Origin: Aculops lycopersici
Taxonomy: Eukaryota > Arthropoda > Arachnida > Trombidiformes > Eriophyidae
NCBI GenBank assembly: GCA_015350385.1
Contig: WNKI01000002.1
Coordinates: forward strand, 4,239,653-4,303,652
Length of the DNA: 64,000 nt
Direction: 5' to 3'
The notes under the pieces were generated by a model that was not told the DNA's origin, searched no databases, and saw only the letters and a program-made list of their open reading frames with translations. Numbering within the stretch: the stretch's first letter is position 1; each line of letters opens with the position of its first letter. Shown here one piece after another: positions 1 through 10,762 of the stretch. Made by a program: the position numbers and the translations under genes.

Positions 1-70
1 GAGAGAGAGAGAGAGAGTGAGAGCGGATTGGGTAGTAGACAACTCGCCACTGGCACTCAAATCTGCGCAA

Positions 71-3000
71 ATGTCCTCGTTGGTGTCAACTGAACCGGAT
101 ATGGCGACGGCGGAAGCAGAGGCAGCTTCGCGAGCTGTCGCCGCTAGGCGCCCGGTGGGCGGCGCGCAGATTTGCGCGCAGACCCCCGGCGAGCTCGACG
201 TCGGGAGCAATAGAATCACCACTGGCGTTGGCCAAGTGGCTGGCTGTGCAAGTAAAGTGGCTGCCACGCAGCGCCGAGCAGTCGCTGCAAGCAAACCGCC
301 GGAATTTGCCACACCGACAAGAGAGCCGAGCGGCATTTCGACGATTGCTGGTAACAAACGGGTGCCCGCGCCAAACGCCAGTCGCACGGCGCCGCCGCCA
401 CCGGAACTGGAGCGCGAGAAGCAGCGTCTTCCTAAGCTCGGCGTTAGTTTAAGTGGTAAAAACAACGACGACGACAACAGCGAGCCCACGAGCCCATCGA
501 AATCAAGCATTCAAGCAGTTGGGAGGAGCGAGCGCGAGTTTTACCTAGACCAAGATTGCGACCAAGACAACGACAACGACGACGACGGCGATCACACTGA
601 AGACGGAAACAGAGAGCCAAAGGAAGAGGCCGCCGCTGCCGGCCGCCGCGACGATTATCGCACCGTCGGGCGGTTGCCGGCTGCGGGGCAAACGGGAGCA
701 AGCGGAGGAGTAGCGGCACCAATCGCTTGCCAGTCGCAGCACATCGATTTGCCGGCGCCAACAGCGAGACGAACAGTTCAAGAAACTGGCTCGCCAATTG
801 CCAGTAGCACAATCATCAATACCAGGAGCCAGGGCGTTAAAACCAAGCCGACAACTATGGGCCAGCGACATCCGGCGCGACCGGCGCCCTCGTCGTCCCA
901 GGGCCCGAGTTGTGGCGGCGCAACTGTGGCGGCGCCCGCGACTAGCGCCGCATCAAGCCCATTGAGTAGCGGTACGAGTTCGAGTGGCCATCAGAGCGAC
1001 GCACAGAAAGCGGCTAGCGGCGGCGCTAGGCGCCGGAAACAACAGCAGACGAGCAGATTGACATCAGCACATAACCAGTCGTCTCCATCTTGCTCCTCGT
1101 CAATGACGGCGACCTCGACGTCTCTTGCAATTGCAAATAGACAGCAGCAAACTGGCAACATCATTGGCGCTAATAGTTGTTACAACAAAAACAACAACAC
1201 GAACGACGATAATAGCAATGGCAACAACATTAAAGACCAGCAAAATCAAGTAGCAACAGCAGCAGCAGCAACGCTAGCGATGCAATCGACCACCCAAAGT
1301 GCAAGTCCAAATTCAAGGCCGACAAATAGCAGCGGCGGCAAGCATCAAAATCAGCCAACCAACTCGACCATGAGCACTCCAACCGCCACTCAAATGGCAA
1401 GTCCACTGCAAGTCGCCAGCAATATTAGGTTGGCTCCTGGTTCTAATGCCACTACTAACACTAATGATGGATCCAATAACAACACAACAAATCTGAGTAG
1501 TAGCAGCAGCGAGGCCATCCAAATGACGACGCAAATGTCCACAACGAATCAGCAGCAGCAAATGATCACGACGATCGGCGGCCAGTTGCCATCGAGGCCT
1601 CAAAGTGCAATGGCCGGCAGTCTAGCTTTTAGTAGCTCCTCTACCGTCTCGAGTAGTAATTATGGTGGCGGCTTCCAGTCCATAGAGCGACGCCAGCAAC
1701 TTGGACTCGGTCAATCGCAAACACAACTGCAACAGCGACCACAGCAAATGGCAAGCTCCACGCAAAACTTACAAACTACACCAAGAGCCAAGACGACGAG
1801 GGTGAGAATCAACTCAACGAGTGAGCAAATCCAGGATCCCAACTGGCTCATTAGAATGAGCAAAGAGATGGAACAAGCGAGATATAAGAAGAGTCACTTG
1901 AAGAAATTGCATAGAAAATTGAAGTCAACACTCACAAGCGCAACCACGAGCATTATAACAGGTGGCAGTGAAAGCTCAAGCAGTAATTCGGCCAACAACC
2001 ACCTGTCAGGCAATTCAGATTCACTAGGTAACTCGTATCCAATTTCATCGCCTGTGACGCCAGTTAAAATTCCAGTTTCTATTTTAAAACAACCATCATC
2101 GTCAGCAGCAACAACAACAAACTCATGGTCGTCGTCGTCATCATCATTTGCACCCGCAATTGGAACTCGCGCCACTCGATCGTCCAACGTCCAGAACCAA
2201 TCCTCCTTGGCTCAGAATATTTCTCCAAATTCAAGCGCTACGCAAACATTAGCAACAACCACCACTACAAACACAACATTAACCACAACCTCAACGCAAC
2301 AACCACAACAGAGACAGAAAAAGAGTAATAAAAATAGGGATACTACAGTTACTAATACCAATAAACAGCAACCACCTGTTCAGATCTCCATAAGCACAAG
2401 CCAAAATCCATCCAGCCAAACTGGAAGCGCCAGCAATCAAATTAATCAACCGCAAGCAAAACAATCTGACGATAGAGAAGTTGAATCGGGTGCAAATCTT
2501 ACCTCAAATTCGCGGCCAAGCTCGAGGTCATCGACGTCATCTAGCCATCTACAGCAAAAATCTGGTCGCTCGCCAACCAATCCGCAGCAATCGAAGTCGA
2601 CTGATACCTCAATTATGCACCAACAGCAAGCGCAACTATCGAGTGAGACCAAATCACGTCCAGTGCCTATTTGTGCCGATGGCCAGGTGAAAGTATCAGG
2701 CTGGAAACGCAACAATTTGTTGGCAAAAACTTTGGGTCACCTGGATGAGATTCGGGGTAACCAGAGGCCAATTTTTCTGCCAACCAAAATAACTTTACCT
2801 ACGGTGGACAGAGAGAACCATCAAAAGTCACATGTAATCTCATCACCATCATCGTCGCCATCGGCAGCGGCGGCGGCTGCAGCTGAAAGAAAACAGCGAA
2901 GAGATAACACCAAGTTTGCCGAGCTTGTTAGAGAGGCAATCAGTAAAAAGAAGTTGTTGGCCGCTAATAATGCTAACACAAGTACCAGCTCAACCGGACA

Positions 3001-4931
3001 CCAGTCGACCAAGAGAACATCGGACGGCGAGGTTAAGAGTTCGTCCGAACACAGGCAGCTAACTCTGGACCACCACGAGGCCAAGCGTTCGGCTAGCGCG
3101 GGCGCCGGAAGTAATATTAACAGTGGTGGTGGCGGTCACAATGCAAACAATTCAAATCAGCATAGATTATCGGGTGATATTCAGCAGGATGTCAGATTGA
3201 GGTCCAGCTCGGCGATGGGCAGCCACTCGTCGCCTCAAAGTTGTGGTGGGGCAACTAGCAAAAGTAGCAACCAAAATCGCTCGGCAAACGGAAGCATCAA
3301 AATCACCCATCACCCCTCGCCAAGTACCGGAAGTTCACCTATTCGCGGATCTCTCGTGTCAACCAACATGTTCATCCAACAAGCGAGTCACAAAATTGAC
3401 TTCACCGACATGACGGGTGGTCCAGCTTCGGCGAGACAGCTTAAGTTGCAATTGAAAAATAACCAACTGTTACAAAACCTCCGCCGCCGATCAAATGAAA
3501 CTCAGCGGATGGCAAACGAGTTGGCGACAGCAACTTCGGCGGCTGCCAGTGGCGGTGACCATTCGGTAGGTGGCGGCGGCGACGGAAGTGGCGGCGGTGA
3601 AGTTGGACCCAATCAACCTGAGGGCGCTCACCTGAAGGATTGGAAGCGATTGACAAACAAGTTGGGTTTGTTGACCGGAAGAAACTTTCGCCTCTCCGCC
3701 CGTTCGAATCTATTGAGTGCAATCGAAACCTCGTCGAATCATAAGAACTCAAACTCCTCCGGCCCACCTCTACGCCTGACGGTGTCCAATCAGGAGTCCG
3801 GCTGTCAGGGAAGACGGACCAGCGGGACGAGCAGTCCTGTCACGCCCACCAGGCTAGCGGTCGCGGGTGGGGGGCAGAAACGGAGTAGTGGTGGTGGTGG
3901 ATGCTTGGTTCAACAGCCACAGCAACTAACTGTTCCAGGTCAGCTGATCGCCACAAGCCAGCACAAGGATACAACGACCAGACATCGCGCTTCCGATGGT
4001 GGAGTTTTCTGCACCAACCAACATCAAGGCCATCAGCACCAACAAGAGCGAAAGCTTAGCAGCTCCTCGATGGTGGTCCAACCTGTTAGCGGCCCGCACC
4101 CGTTCAGCAGCCAGGTGCAGTTTCGATCGGCAACCGGAAGTCCCATGGCCAGCAACTCGTTTGCCGAAGGCTGTGGCAGAAAAGCAACGGCAACCAGCAG
4201 TCCTACGAAAAAGATCGGAACAGAGGACGGCGACAGTCAGGTGATCACTAGACGATGTTCAGCTGATTCCGATTCAAGTGCATTTAAAACTTCGTCTCCC
4301 AATCAGACAACCGGCGAGTCTGAGTTAACTGTTTTCACCAACGTCGCTACTACTTCAACGGATACTTCAAGCGACTTGGACGCCGTTAGCCACCTAACTT
4401 CACCAAGACCGGTAGTGGTCAATAGGGATGACCTATTACATTTGCTCAAGGTGACCAACCAACAGACGTCCGCTAGTCAGTCGAGCAGTCGACGTGACTC
4501 TGTTAGTTCCGAGGCAAGTCGTGCGAGCAAACAACAAATACTCGAACGACGATCACTAGAATTAGACGAGGTTTCGGGCGATTTGGCTAGCCTCCAATCT
4601 TCACATAGCGAAATGGGTAGAGGAAAATTGAGAAATCCTCTGAGAAGAGCACGATCCAGTTCGCTCAAGTCTCTGGATCATTCGGAGCAATTGCAAAAAG
4701 GTAACCGTAAGAACGGAGATAAAGATGGTAAATCTGTGATGATACTCAAAACCTCAACAGGAAATGGTGACAACAAGGAAAATCAGTCCGGTGGCGAGTC
4801 TCGAACTGGCGGACAGGGTGGCAAGCAGAGTAAGAGGCACGACTTCTTGTGGGTCGTCAGTCGCACCAGTAAGGTGGCATTTTTCCACAAAAAGTTACGT
4901 AAGATAGGATGGCATCACAAACAGCAGCAGC

Positions 4932-4968
<37 letters not shown>

Positions 4969-5347
4969 GATTGAGCAATCCGCTGGATCAGAACAGACCA
5001 GCCAACTTGAGAGTCTGGCCTCGGCTGACCTTGCGGCCAGCTCGAGGGTTGCGGGCGAAAAATCTAACCAAACACCAAGCAACTCAAAGAGCAACGAGGC
5101 ATCAGGAAACCAGTCGGATCAAGTGGCTTTAGATCCGAATCTAATCGGCGATGCCATTGAAATATTCCTCAGGACTGCAATGCAGAGCTCGCCATGCCCA
5201 TCGACTCACGAGGTAGGTGCCGCCGAAACTCAGCCAGCAACAGGTCAGAAGAGCAGTCTCGAAGAAAAGGACGAGGAGTTTGAAGAGGCCAGCGGTGAGC
5301 GGCCGACAAAGGATAACTCAAGGAGCAATCATGTGGAAGTGACATGA
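71..5347 (+). CDS. Very long low-complexity protein, function unknown (5' end uncertain)
   Basis: Single open frame ending in TGA at 5345-5347. The first ATG is at 71 (protein of about 1758 aa), but the frame is also open through the (GA)n at the window edge, so the true start may lie in an upstream exon outside the window. I do not recognise the protein. It is dominated by Ser, Asn, Gln, Thr and Gly tracts, with a run of about 16 Gln at 4922-4969. Short ordered-looking basic islands occur near residues 588-630 (around PNWLIRMSKEMEQ), 877-915 (SGWKRNNLLAKTLGHLDEI), ~950 (KFAELVREAISKKKLL), ~1190 (LKDWKRLTNKLGLLTGRN) and ~1590-1615 (FLWVVSRTSKVAFFHKKLRK). No signal peptide or membrane segment is visible. 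AATAAA lies at 5409-5414, 62 nt after the stop. The unbroken 5.3-kb frame makes a real gene very likely; the islands may be interaction motifs of a scaffold or RNA-binding protein, but that is a guess. Confidence 0.8.
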
Positions 5348-5662
5348 CTCCTTCCAGTCCGTTGATCAACGTGCAATCTTGAGATTGTTGACCTCTCTGA
5401 CCTAGAGCAATAAAAAATTCGCCGCATAGTGATTGCGTTGATGCAGTCAAAACAACTATACATCAGTTATAATAATAACATAATAATAATGACATGACCA
5501 TTAGCACAATGATACTAATGTCGATGATGATGATTGACAGAGAAATGTATATTCGCATACATAGAAACAACGAGACTGAATGTGGCAAAACAATCAACGA
5601 TTTGAGGGGCATTATTGACGATTGGGTGTTGACTACAACTACATCTACCACTATTACTAGTA
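5348..5662. other. Convergent 3' intergenic region
   Basis: Holds the poly(A) signal of the left-hand gene (AATAAA 5409-5414, + strand) and the 3' untranslated part of Rheb on the minus strand. No canonical minus-strand AATAAA was seen here. No other gene is visible. Confidence 0.6.
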
Positions 5663-6229
5663 CTAAATAACAATACATTTCGTTTGCCTGTCATCGTGAT
5701 TCTCGTGATTCAATTCGTTGTTGACTTGCTCAATTTGATCAACTAAATTCTGGAACATTTCTTCAACTAACGAATTAGATTTTGCGCTTACTTCCATGAA
5801 TGCTGCTTTCATATAATTAGCCAACTTTTTTCCTTCCTCGTATGGTACCACACGTTCCCTTGATAAATCCATCTTATTTCCAACTAGGACTATTGGAATA
5901 TGTACTTTGCTTGTGAGTTCTGACAATTTGTCATATATTATCCTTACAACTTCAAATGATTTTTGACTGTCAATACTATAAACTAGACAATAACCATGAA
6001 TATCAATAGCATATATACTTGGGAATATAGAATATTCATCCTGTCCAGCTGTATCAACTAGCTTTAAACAATAGTCTTGGCCCCTAATTTTGGCTTTCTT
6101 TGTGAATATATTCTCTATTGATGGATCATAAGATTCTACAAATAGGTTGTCAACATATTGAATTGTTAAACATGATTTGCCAACTGATCGGTAGCCCATG
6201 ATGGCAATTTTCCTATGTTTGGAGGGCAT
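5663..6229 (-). CDS. Rheb: Rheb small GTPase
   Basis: Intronless 188-aa frame starting at the ATG at 6229. It reads as a complete Ras-family GTPase with the Rheb signature P-loop GYRSVGKS (Arg-Ser where Ras has Gly-Gly). Also present are switch II DTAGQDEYS, the NKMD base-recognition motif, the SAK motif, and a C-terminal CaaX box CIVI for prenylation. Rheb-GTP activates mTORC1 on lysosomal or endomembrane surfaces and is switched off by TSC2. Two points are unusual. The switch I threonine that coordinates Mg2+ (Thr38 of human Rheb, Thr35 of Ras) is Ser here (YDPSIEN). The last CaaX residue is Ile, which may favour geranylgeranylation over the farnesylation typical of Rheb. Family assignment is firm; the effect of the substitutions is inference. 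Confidence 0.96.
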   Translation of the reverse strand: MPSKHRKIAIMGYRSVGKSCLTIQYVDNLFVESYDPSIENIFTKKAKIRGQDYCLKLVDTAGQDEYSIFPSIYAIDIHGYCLVYSIDSQKSFEVVRIIYDKLSELTSKVHIPIVLVGNKMDLSRERVVPYEEGKKLANYMKAAFMEVSAKSNSLVEEMFQNLVDQIEQVNNELNHENHDDRQTKCIVI

Positions 6230-7450
6230 TTTGATGGATGTGGTGGTGGTGTGGTATCGGTATTCTTTGTACAGTCGTCAACTCTCAACTAAATTTGTAT
6301 ATATACAAATATATACTTATATACCTGCATATATTCTTATCCTCGCGAATCTTCAGGCAAAGGTCCGCCTCCAAACTCAATCGAGAACCACTATCCGCTT
6401 GGTCCCTTCTGGTCTCCAATGAGAGAAGTATTCAGGATTATTTGCTAAACTTTCTTCTTCACCTCAATATTTCTAATTATTGTTATTGTTGTAATTATAC
6501 TTTCCTTGTTGTTCACACAAAATATCATAAACCGAATTGGATATTATCTTGTTTCTCTTATTCTTAAAAATTATCTATCAGATACTCATGCAATTGTTAC
6601 TCGTCGATCTGAAGAATAAAATCAACGATTGTATAGTTTAATTAGGGTGATTGTTGTTGTTGCTGCCGCGGTTGTTGTTGTTTTGTTTTCATTTTCGTGC
6701 AGTTCTGGTGTGATCGCTCCTATCTAAATACTATAAAAGTAGATGGAAAATGATGTGTTCGATTTTTCGTTGCCTCTCTCTCTCTATCCCACTCGCTCTC
6801 TTGTTATTCCGGGCACCTCACTCAACTTTTCTCGCACTGCTCTACCCTGACTACAGCAAGTGACTTGGGAAAACAGATTTTTGCCCCCTGAGATTCTTGT
6901 TGTGATCCTTGCTAATCTCAGGGTGAAATTGTGGAGGAAAACAATCTTTTTTCTCTATAAGAATACCCATAGACTTCGAGACCACATCTTCCCTTGAGCG
7001 CTTCCAAAAAGGCCCCTCTCAGTCTGCGGAACAAGTTAACATTCTGCGCGGAACTGGATTAAATTGTTCGCTGCACAGAAATAATGACATTGAAATCTCT
7101 ATAGGCTGTCGCGAATGTTCCTCCCAAAGCACAAGATTTCTCCATATGGCTCAGAGTAGGCAACAATCCAATTTTGAGCGAAAAATCCCTGTAAACAATG
7201 GAATTTGGGCATTTCAGATTTCCCGCTCGGTTCTTGTTCATCGATGGTCGATGTATTCTTTGCCACCGGTTGCTCAATCGAGTTGTTTTGGTTTTTTTTT
7301 TGCTGGCTAGAGGACAGTGAGAAGGTTACGGGGGGAAAGAAATCGTTTGCCTCAAATCAAGTTTGCCAGTTATTGGTTAATAAAGAAAACACTTGCCTAT
7401 CTTTATTACACCTGATACTGTAGTCTTTACCTGATCATCACATTGGTTTC
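6230..7450. other. Rheb upstream region / 3' flank of EF-hand gene
   Basis: No convincing gene. It contains an 18-bp AT-rich palindrome at 6293-6310 (ATTTGTATA and its complement) about 65 bp upstream of the Rheb start, and a TTTATT at 7402-7407 that is the minus-strand AATAAA of the EF-hand gene. Short ORFs here look random. Confidence 0.5.
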
Positions 7451-8596
7451 TCACAATTCTTCATGACCAACTTCTTCGTCCGTATAAACGTGCCTCTCCT
7501 CTGGAGACTCCTCAGCCTTCATAGAAGACTTTTGTTTTGCCCAGTACTCTGGTGGCAACAACGACAGGTACTGATCAAAATGATCCAAGATCTCGACTAC
7601 CGATAAACCATGATCCTCGTTAGTGTCTCCAATGTCAAGCAACCTCTTGGCTTCTGTCTCAAACTTTCTAGTCTTTGGCGGCACAAGCCACTCGCGAATC
7701 TCCTCCTTATCTAAAACTCCATCCTTATTTTTATCCAAAAAGCGGCCAAAGTTTTCCTGTTGATTCGAGAGCCAACCCTGATCGGTTCGCTCCTGTTCGC
7801 TGGCCAACACTTGCAAATGTTTCATGAACTCATCTAGACAAATCTTTCCATCCTTATTCATGTCCATGTCCTCGGTTGCCTCTTGAACGAATAAGTTTTG
7901 TAACTCCTCGCAACCCTCGTCCGGATGTAGGAGAAACTTGAACTCATCCTTGGTCAACAGAGTGTCACCATTCTCGTCAGCCAACTTCCACCTGGCATCC
8001 GCCCTAGCAACCATCAATTTGAGCGACTTTAAGTGAGGATCTTCATTCACATCCTCTTCAGTTTTCTCCTTCTTTTCCTTTTCCTTTTCTTGGGACTCAT
8101 CGGGTTTCTGGTTCCAGACTCGCGATGTATCTTGCTCTCGATTGATAGGAACTCCTACATCAATGCCTATGAGTTCGGGATACGTTTGATTAAAGTAATG
8201 GTCCCAGGTGAGCACTTCCTTTTTCTCGGGCTCATATCCTTGCCAGCTGAAAACCTCGTGGACTTGAGGCGAGTACACTGTCCATTGCTTGTCGACATTA
8301 TACTCAATTGTCTCATCGTGTAGCTCGGCGAGATACTTTTTAATCTCCTCAAAGGAAACAACATTATCCTTATCCAAATCAATTCTTCTCCTTATTATCT
8401 CCTTGAGCTCGCGCTTAAATCGCTCGGGATCCGACGGTGAAACCTCTTCGGGTAGTTGGTGATCATCCTGTTGATCATCAGAGGAGGGATGATGTTGCTC
8501 AATCTTATCGTTTGCTTGTTTCAGATCACAGGCGACATAATTTATAGCTAAACTTAATGCTACAAGAGATAGGAATAAATAGTTATAAGTTTGCAT
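7451..8596 (-). CDS. CREC-family EF-hand protein of the secretory pathway (Cab45/SCF-like)
   Basis: Intronless 381-aa protein. A signal peptide (residues ~1-23, hydrophobic LFLSLVALSLAINYVA) is followed by an acidic low-complexity stretch and five canonical EF-hand loops. The loops begin near residue 73 (DLDKDNVVSFEE), 207 (DENGDTLLTKDE), 244 (DMNKDGKICLDE), 288 (DKNKDGVLDKEE) and 324 (DTNEDHGLSVVE). The expected second hand (around SWQGYEPEKKEVLTWDHY) is degenerate. The protein ends in HEEL, an HDEL-type ER/Golgi retrieval signal. This is the layout of the reticulocalbin/calumenin/Cab45 (CREC) group, which are lumenal Ca2+-binding proteins that aid secretory cargo folding or sorting. Spacing and the HEEL tail point toward Cab45/SCF, but the exact subfamily is not certain. 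The poly(A) signal is at 7402-7407 (minus strand), 44 nt past the stop. Confidence 0.9.
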   Translation of the reverse strand: MQTYNYLFLSLVALSLAINYVACDLKQANDKIEQHHPSSDDQQDDHQLPEEVSPSDPERFKRELKEIIRRRIDLDKDNVVSFEEIKKYLAELHDETIEYNVDKQWTVYSPQVHEVFSWQGYEPEKKEVLTWDHYFNQTYPELIGIDVGVPINREQDTSRVWNQKPDESQEKEKEKKEKTEEDVNEDPHLKSLKLMVARADARWKLADENGDTLLTKDEFKFLLHPDEGCEELQNLFVQEATEDMDMNKDGKICLDEFMKHLQVLASEQERTDQGWLSNQQENFGRFLDKNKDGVLDKEEIREWLVPPKTRKFETEAKRLLDIGDTNEDHGLSVVEILDHFDQYLSLLPPEYWAKQKSSMKAEESPEERHVYTDEEVGHEEL

Positions 8597-9114
8597 CTTG
8601 TAAGTTTGTATGAAATGTAATCTTGGGGCTAAATAATAAAAGTTTGATACAAATTATTGGACAAACATGACAACGTAGCATTTGTAATAGTGGGGGCACT
8701 GAGAAGTAAGCTGCATCTTGAGCTGCGGCAACAGGTAGGAAGGTAAATCTTGAACAGGTAGAAAAAAACATGACCGCCGACGACAGGCCAACCTGGCTCT
8801 GAGTCGTTCAGTGAAGCAAAGCAAACGAAGATGGCGAGCAACTGGAAGTCTAACTAGAGGCCACTTGCCGGAGGCGCTCATTGCGTCCTCGAAATCATTG
8901 CGTAACGTTGCTCACATTCGCGTACACGGCAACAGATGAGTTGCTCACAGAAAGTTGACCGCTTCAAAAGTTACACTCTACCCATGAGAGTTGCCAAGAC
9001 TGAAACAAGGTGAGCACATGACATTACATGAGGCTCACTTCTACTCGAACTTTGAGGTCATAAAATTTGAAGTAAGATGGTTCGTTTATTATGCTTCAAT
9101 TCGATCAATAGAGT
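8597..9114. other. Promoter/5' leader of EF-hand gene and 3' flank of Ctr
   Basis: No gene seen. Carries the Ctr poly(A) signal (minus-strand AATAAA at 9085-9090, about 25 nt past the Ctr stop) and presumably the promoter of the EF-hand gene. Two CAGGTAG heptamers occur at about 8740 and 8755; their significance is unknown. Confidence 0.45.
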
Positions 9115-9735
9115 CTAATGACAAATAGTTCTGACTTCACCGTTGGGCCGATAGAATAGATAGAAGCCAACACCTGCGCCCATAATAATGGCGAAGATTA
9201 AACAAACATTATAAGTCATTGCGACCAACATGAGGCCAAGTGAAAGTGACGTCCGGATTACATATAAAACCGTCTGAAATATTTTGTGTCCGGGCGAGTT
9301 TTGTCTCAACAATCCATACTCGCAGTGGATCAAGTCGACGCCCCCACAGGCGGCCGCCCGGGTTGTTGCCGGGCCATAGCAACAGTATTGTCGATTGTTG
9401 CAAGAGGAACCTCGCTCGTCTTCGTGATGATCATGATTGCCAATTTTGACTGGAACTCTGAAAGGTTTCCTAAGCTCACATTGGCAGCTAACGCAGCGCA
9501 AGTAATTCATTAGTTCAAGTAAAATACCTGCCAAAAATAGTATCACACATGAAACCACCATCTTAAAGTTAGTGTCAACAACCAAGCCCTTGAATACAAG
9601 CAAATCACCGAGACCAAAATGAAGATACATCTTCATCATGCCCATTGAATCGTTCATATCCATCGATTCATGGCTCTCGTGGTTGTGGTGCGTCATCAGA
9701 TTAGTATGGTCACGAGGTGACATTTCCATCTCCAT
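9115..9735 (-). CDS. High-affinity copper transporter, Ctr/SLC31 family
   Basis: Intronless 206-aa protein with all Ctr hallmarks. The extracellular N-terminus is Met/His-rich (MEMEM, THHNHESHESMDMND, SMGMMKM) and captures Cu+. TM1 is FKMVVSCVILFLAGILLEL. TM2 carries the MxxxM selectivity filter as MLVAM followed by TYN. TM3 has GxxxG as GAGVG. The C-terminus ICH resembles the metal-binding HCH tail of animal CTR1. Ctr proteins form trimers that import reduced copper across plasma or endosomal membranes. The TM1-TM2 cytosolic loop is unusually rich in Cys and His (CVSCQC, NHDHHEDE, SCNNRQYCC), suggesting extra metal handling; that is inference. A 12-bp hairpin lies 56 nt upstream of the start codon. 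Confidence 0.94.
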   Translation of the reverse strand: MEMEMSPRDHTNLMTHHNHESHESMDMNDSMGMMKMYLHFGLGDLLVFKGLVVDTNFKMVVSCVILFLAGILLELMNYLRCVSCQCELRKPFRVPVKIGNHDHHEDERGSSCNNRQYCCYGPATTRAAACGGVDLIHCEYGLLRQNSPGHKIFQTVLYVIRTSLSLGLMLVAMTYNVCLIFAIIMGAGVGFYLFYRPNGEVRTICH

Positions 9736-10762
9736 TTTGGATTGTCGTCTTGAAGTTATCTATTACTATCTTCCTTTTGCTTAGATGTGCAATTTTACTG
9801 CTTTATTTAGCAGTAAAATTTTTGTCTAGTTTTTGAAGATTCTATTCAAGCGAGAGACTAGGTGACTTGATCTATAGAGTAGTATCTTGAAGCTAACACT
9901 GCAGTAGCAGCCGCAACAACAACAGCGATGATTGCAACAGGTGGCTACGAGTTCTTTGTTCTCTCAAACTTTTGTTCTTTTTAAAACAATGGATTGGATA
10001 CAACTAAGTACATTAACTTGTTGAGATAATGATGTGGTTGAATTATCTTGAAATCATTAGATTTTAAAAAACCCCATGCATCATCGACGAGCAAGCAATT
10101 GCTTGAGTATATGTGTCTATTCGCGCAAATAATACAAACGCGCACCACGGCTGCGATGACGACACCTACATTAGGCTAGCATATCGATGTGAAACTGAAG
10201 CAACCTGTTAAGTTATAACAACAACAACAACAATGGCAGTCATCACGAAAGCTGCTCCGCTATCATCGACATCGAACTTGGGCAACAGTTCTTCTGTAAA
10301 TATCTGCGCGGAAATATATATATGTATATATATATATACATCCATCTATCTGTGCATATCGATTTCATTGAGGCGCATCGTTGCCACTAGTTTTTGCCAC
10401 CATTGTAGCAATGCAATGGCAATTAGAGAACCGATGGTGGGATGCTATTTTCCTCTGATAGATGGCTTGCTGACTGACAAACTTGCATGTCAAACAGTAA
10501 ACCAACAGTCGATTGTCCCCTGCTCTCATAGCGCCACCAAGACCAGCATTGGGCACCGTCTGCTCTAATGAATGGCAATTTGGCTCATCCGTTGTTTTTA
10601 TTGTTGTTATGGCACATGACCCAAGTTTGTTGTTGCTAAGTGAATGGAAACTCGTTGACAGGTGAGCCGAAGCAGCGCTTGCAATTATTTGCACGCCTTT
10701 TAAGCAGCAAAATATTCAAAATGCACGCATTAATTAATCTCACACTTACAAGTTGTCACTTG
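9736..10762. other. Ctr promoter/leader and 3' flank of FAM21-like gene
   Basis: No gene supported. Contents: the hairpin at 9791-9820, an alternating TA tract at about 10313-10340, and a minus-strand AATAAA at 10597-10602 that could serve the FAM21-like gene about 160 nt past its stop. Confidence 0.5.
9791..9820. repeat. Perfect 12-bp inverted repeat, 6-nt loop
   Basis: Left arm aattttactgct (9791-9802), loop ttattt, right arm 9809-9820 is the exact complement. It lies in the leader or proximal promoter of the copper transporter (ATG at 9735, minus strand). Confidence 0.85.
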
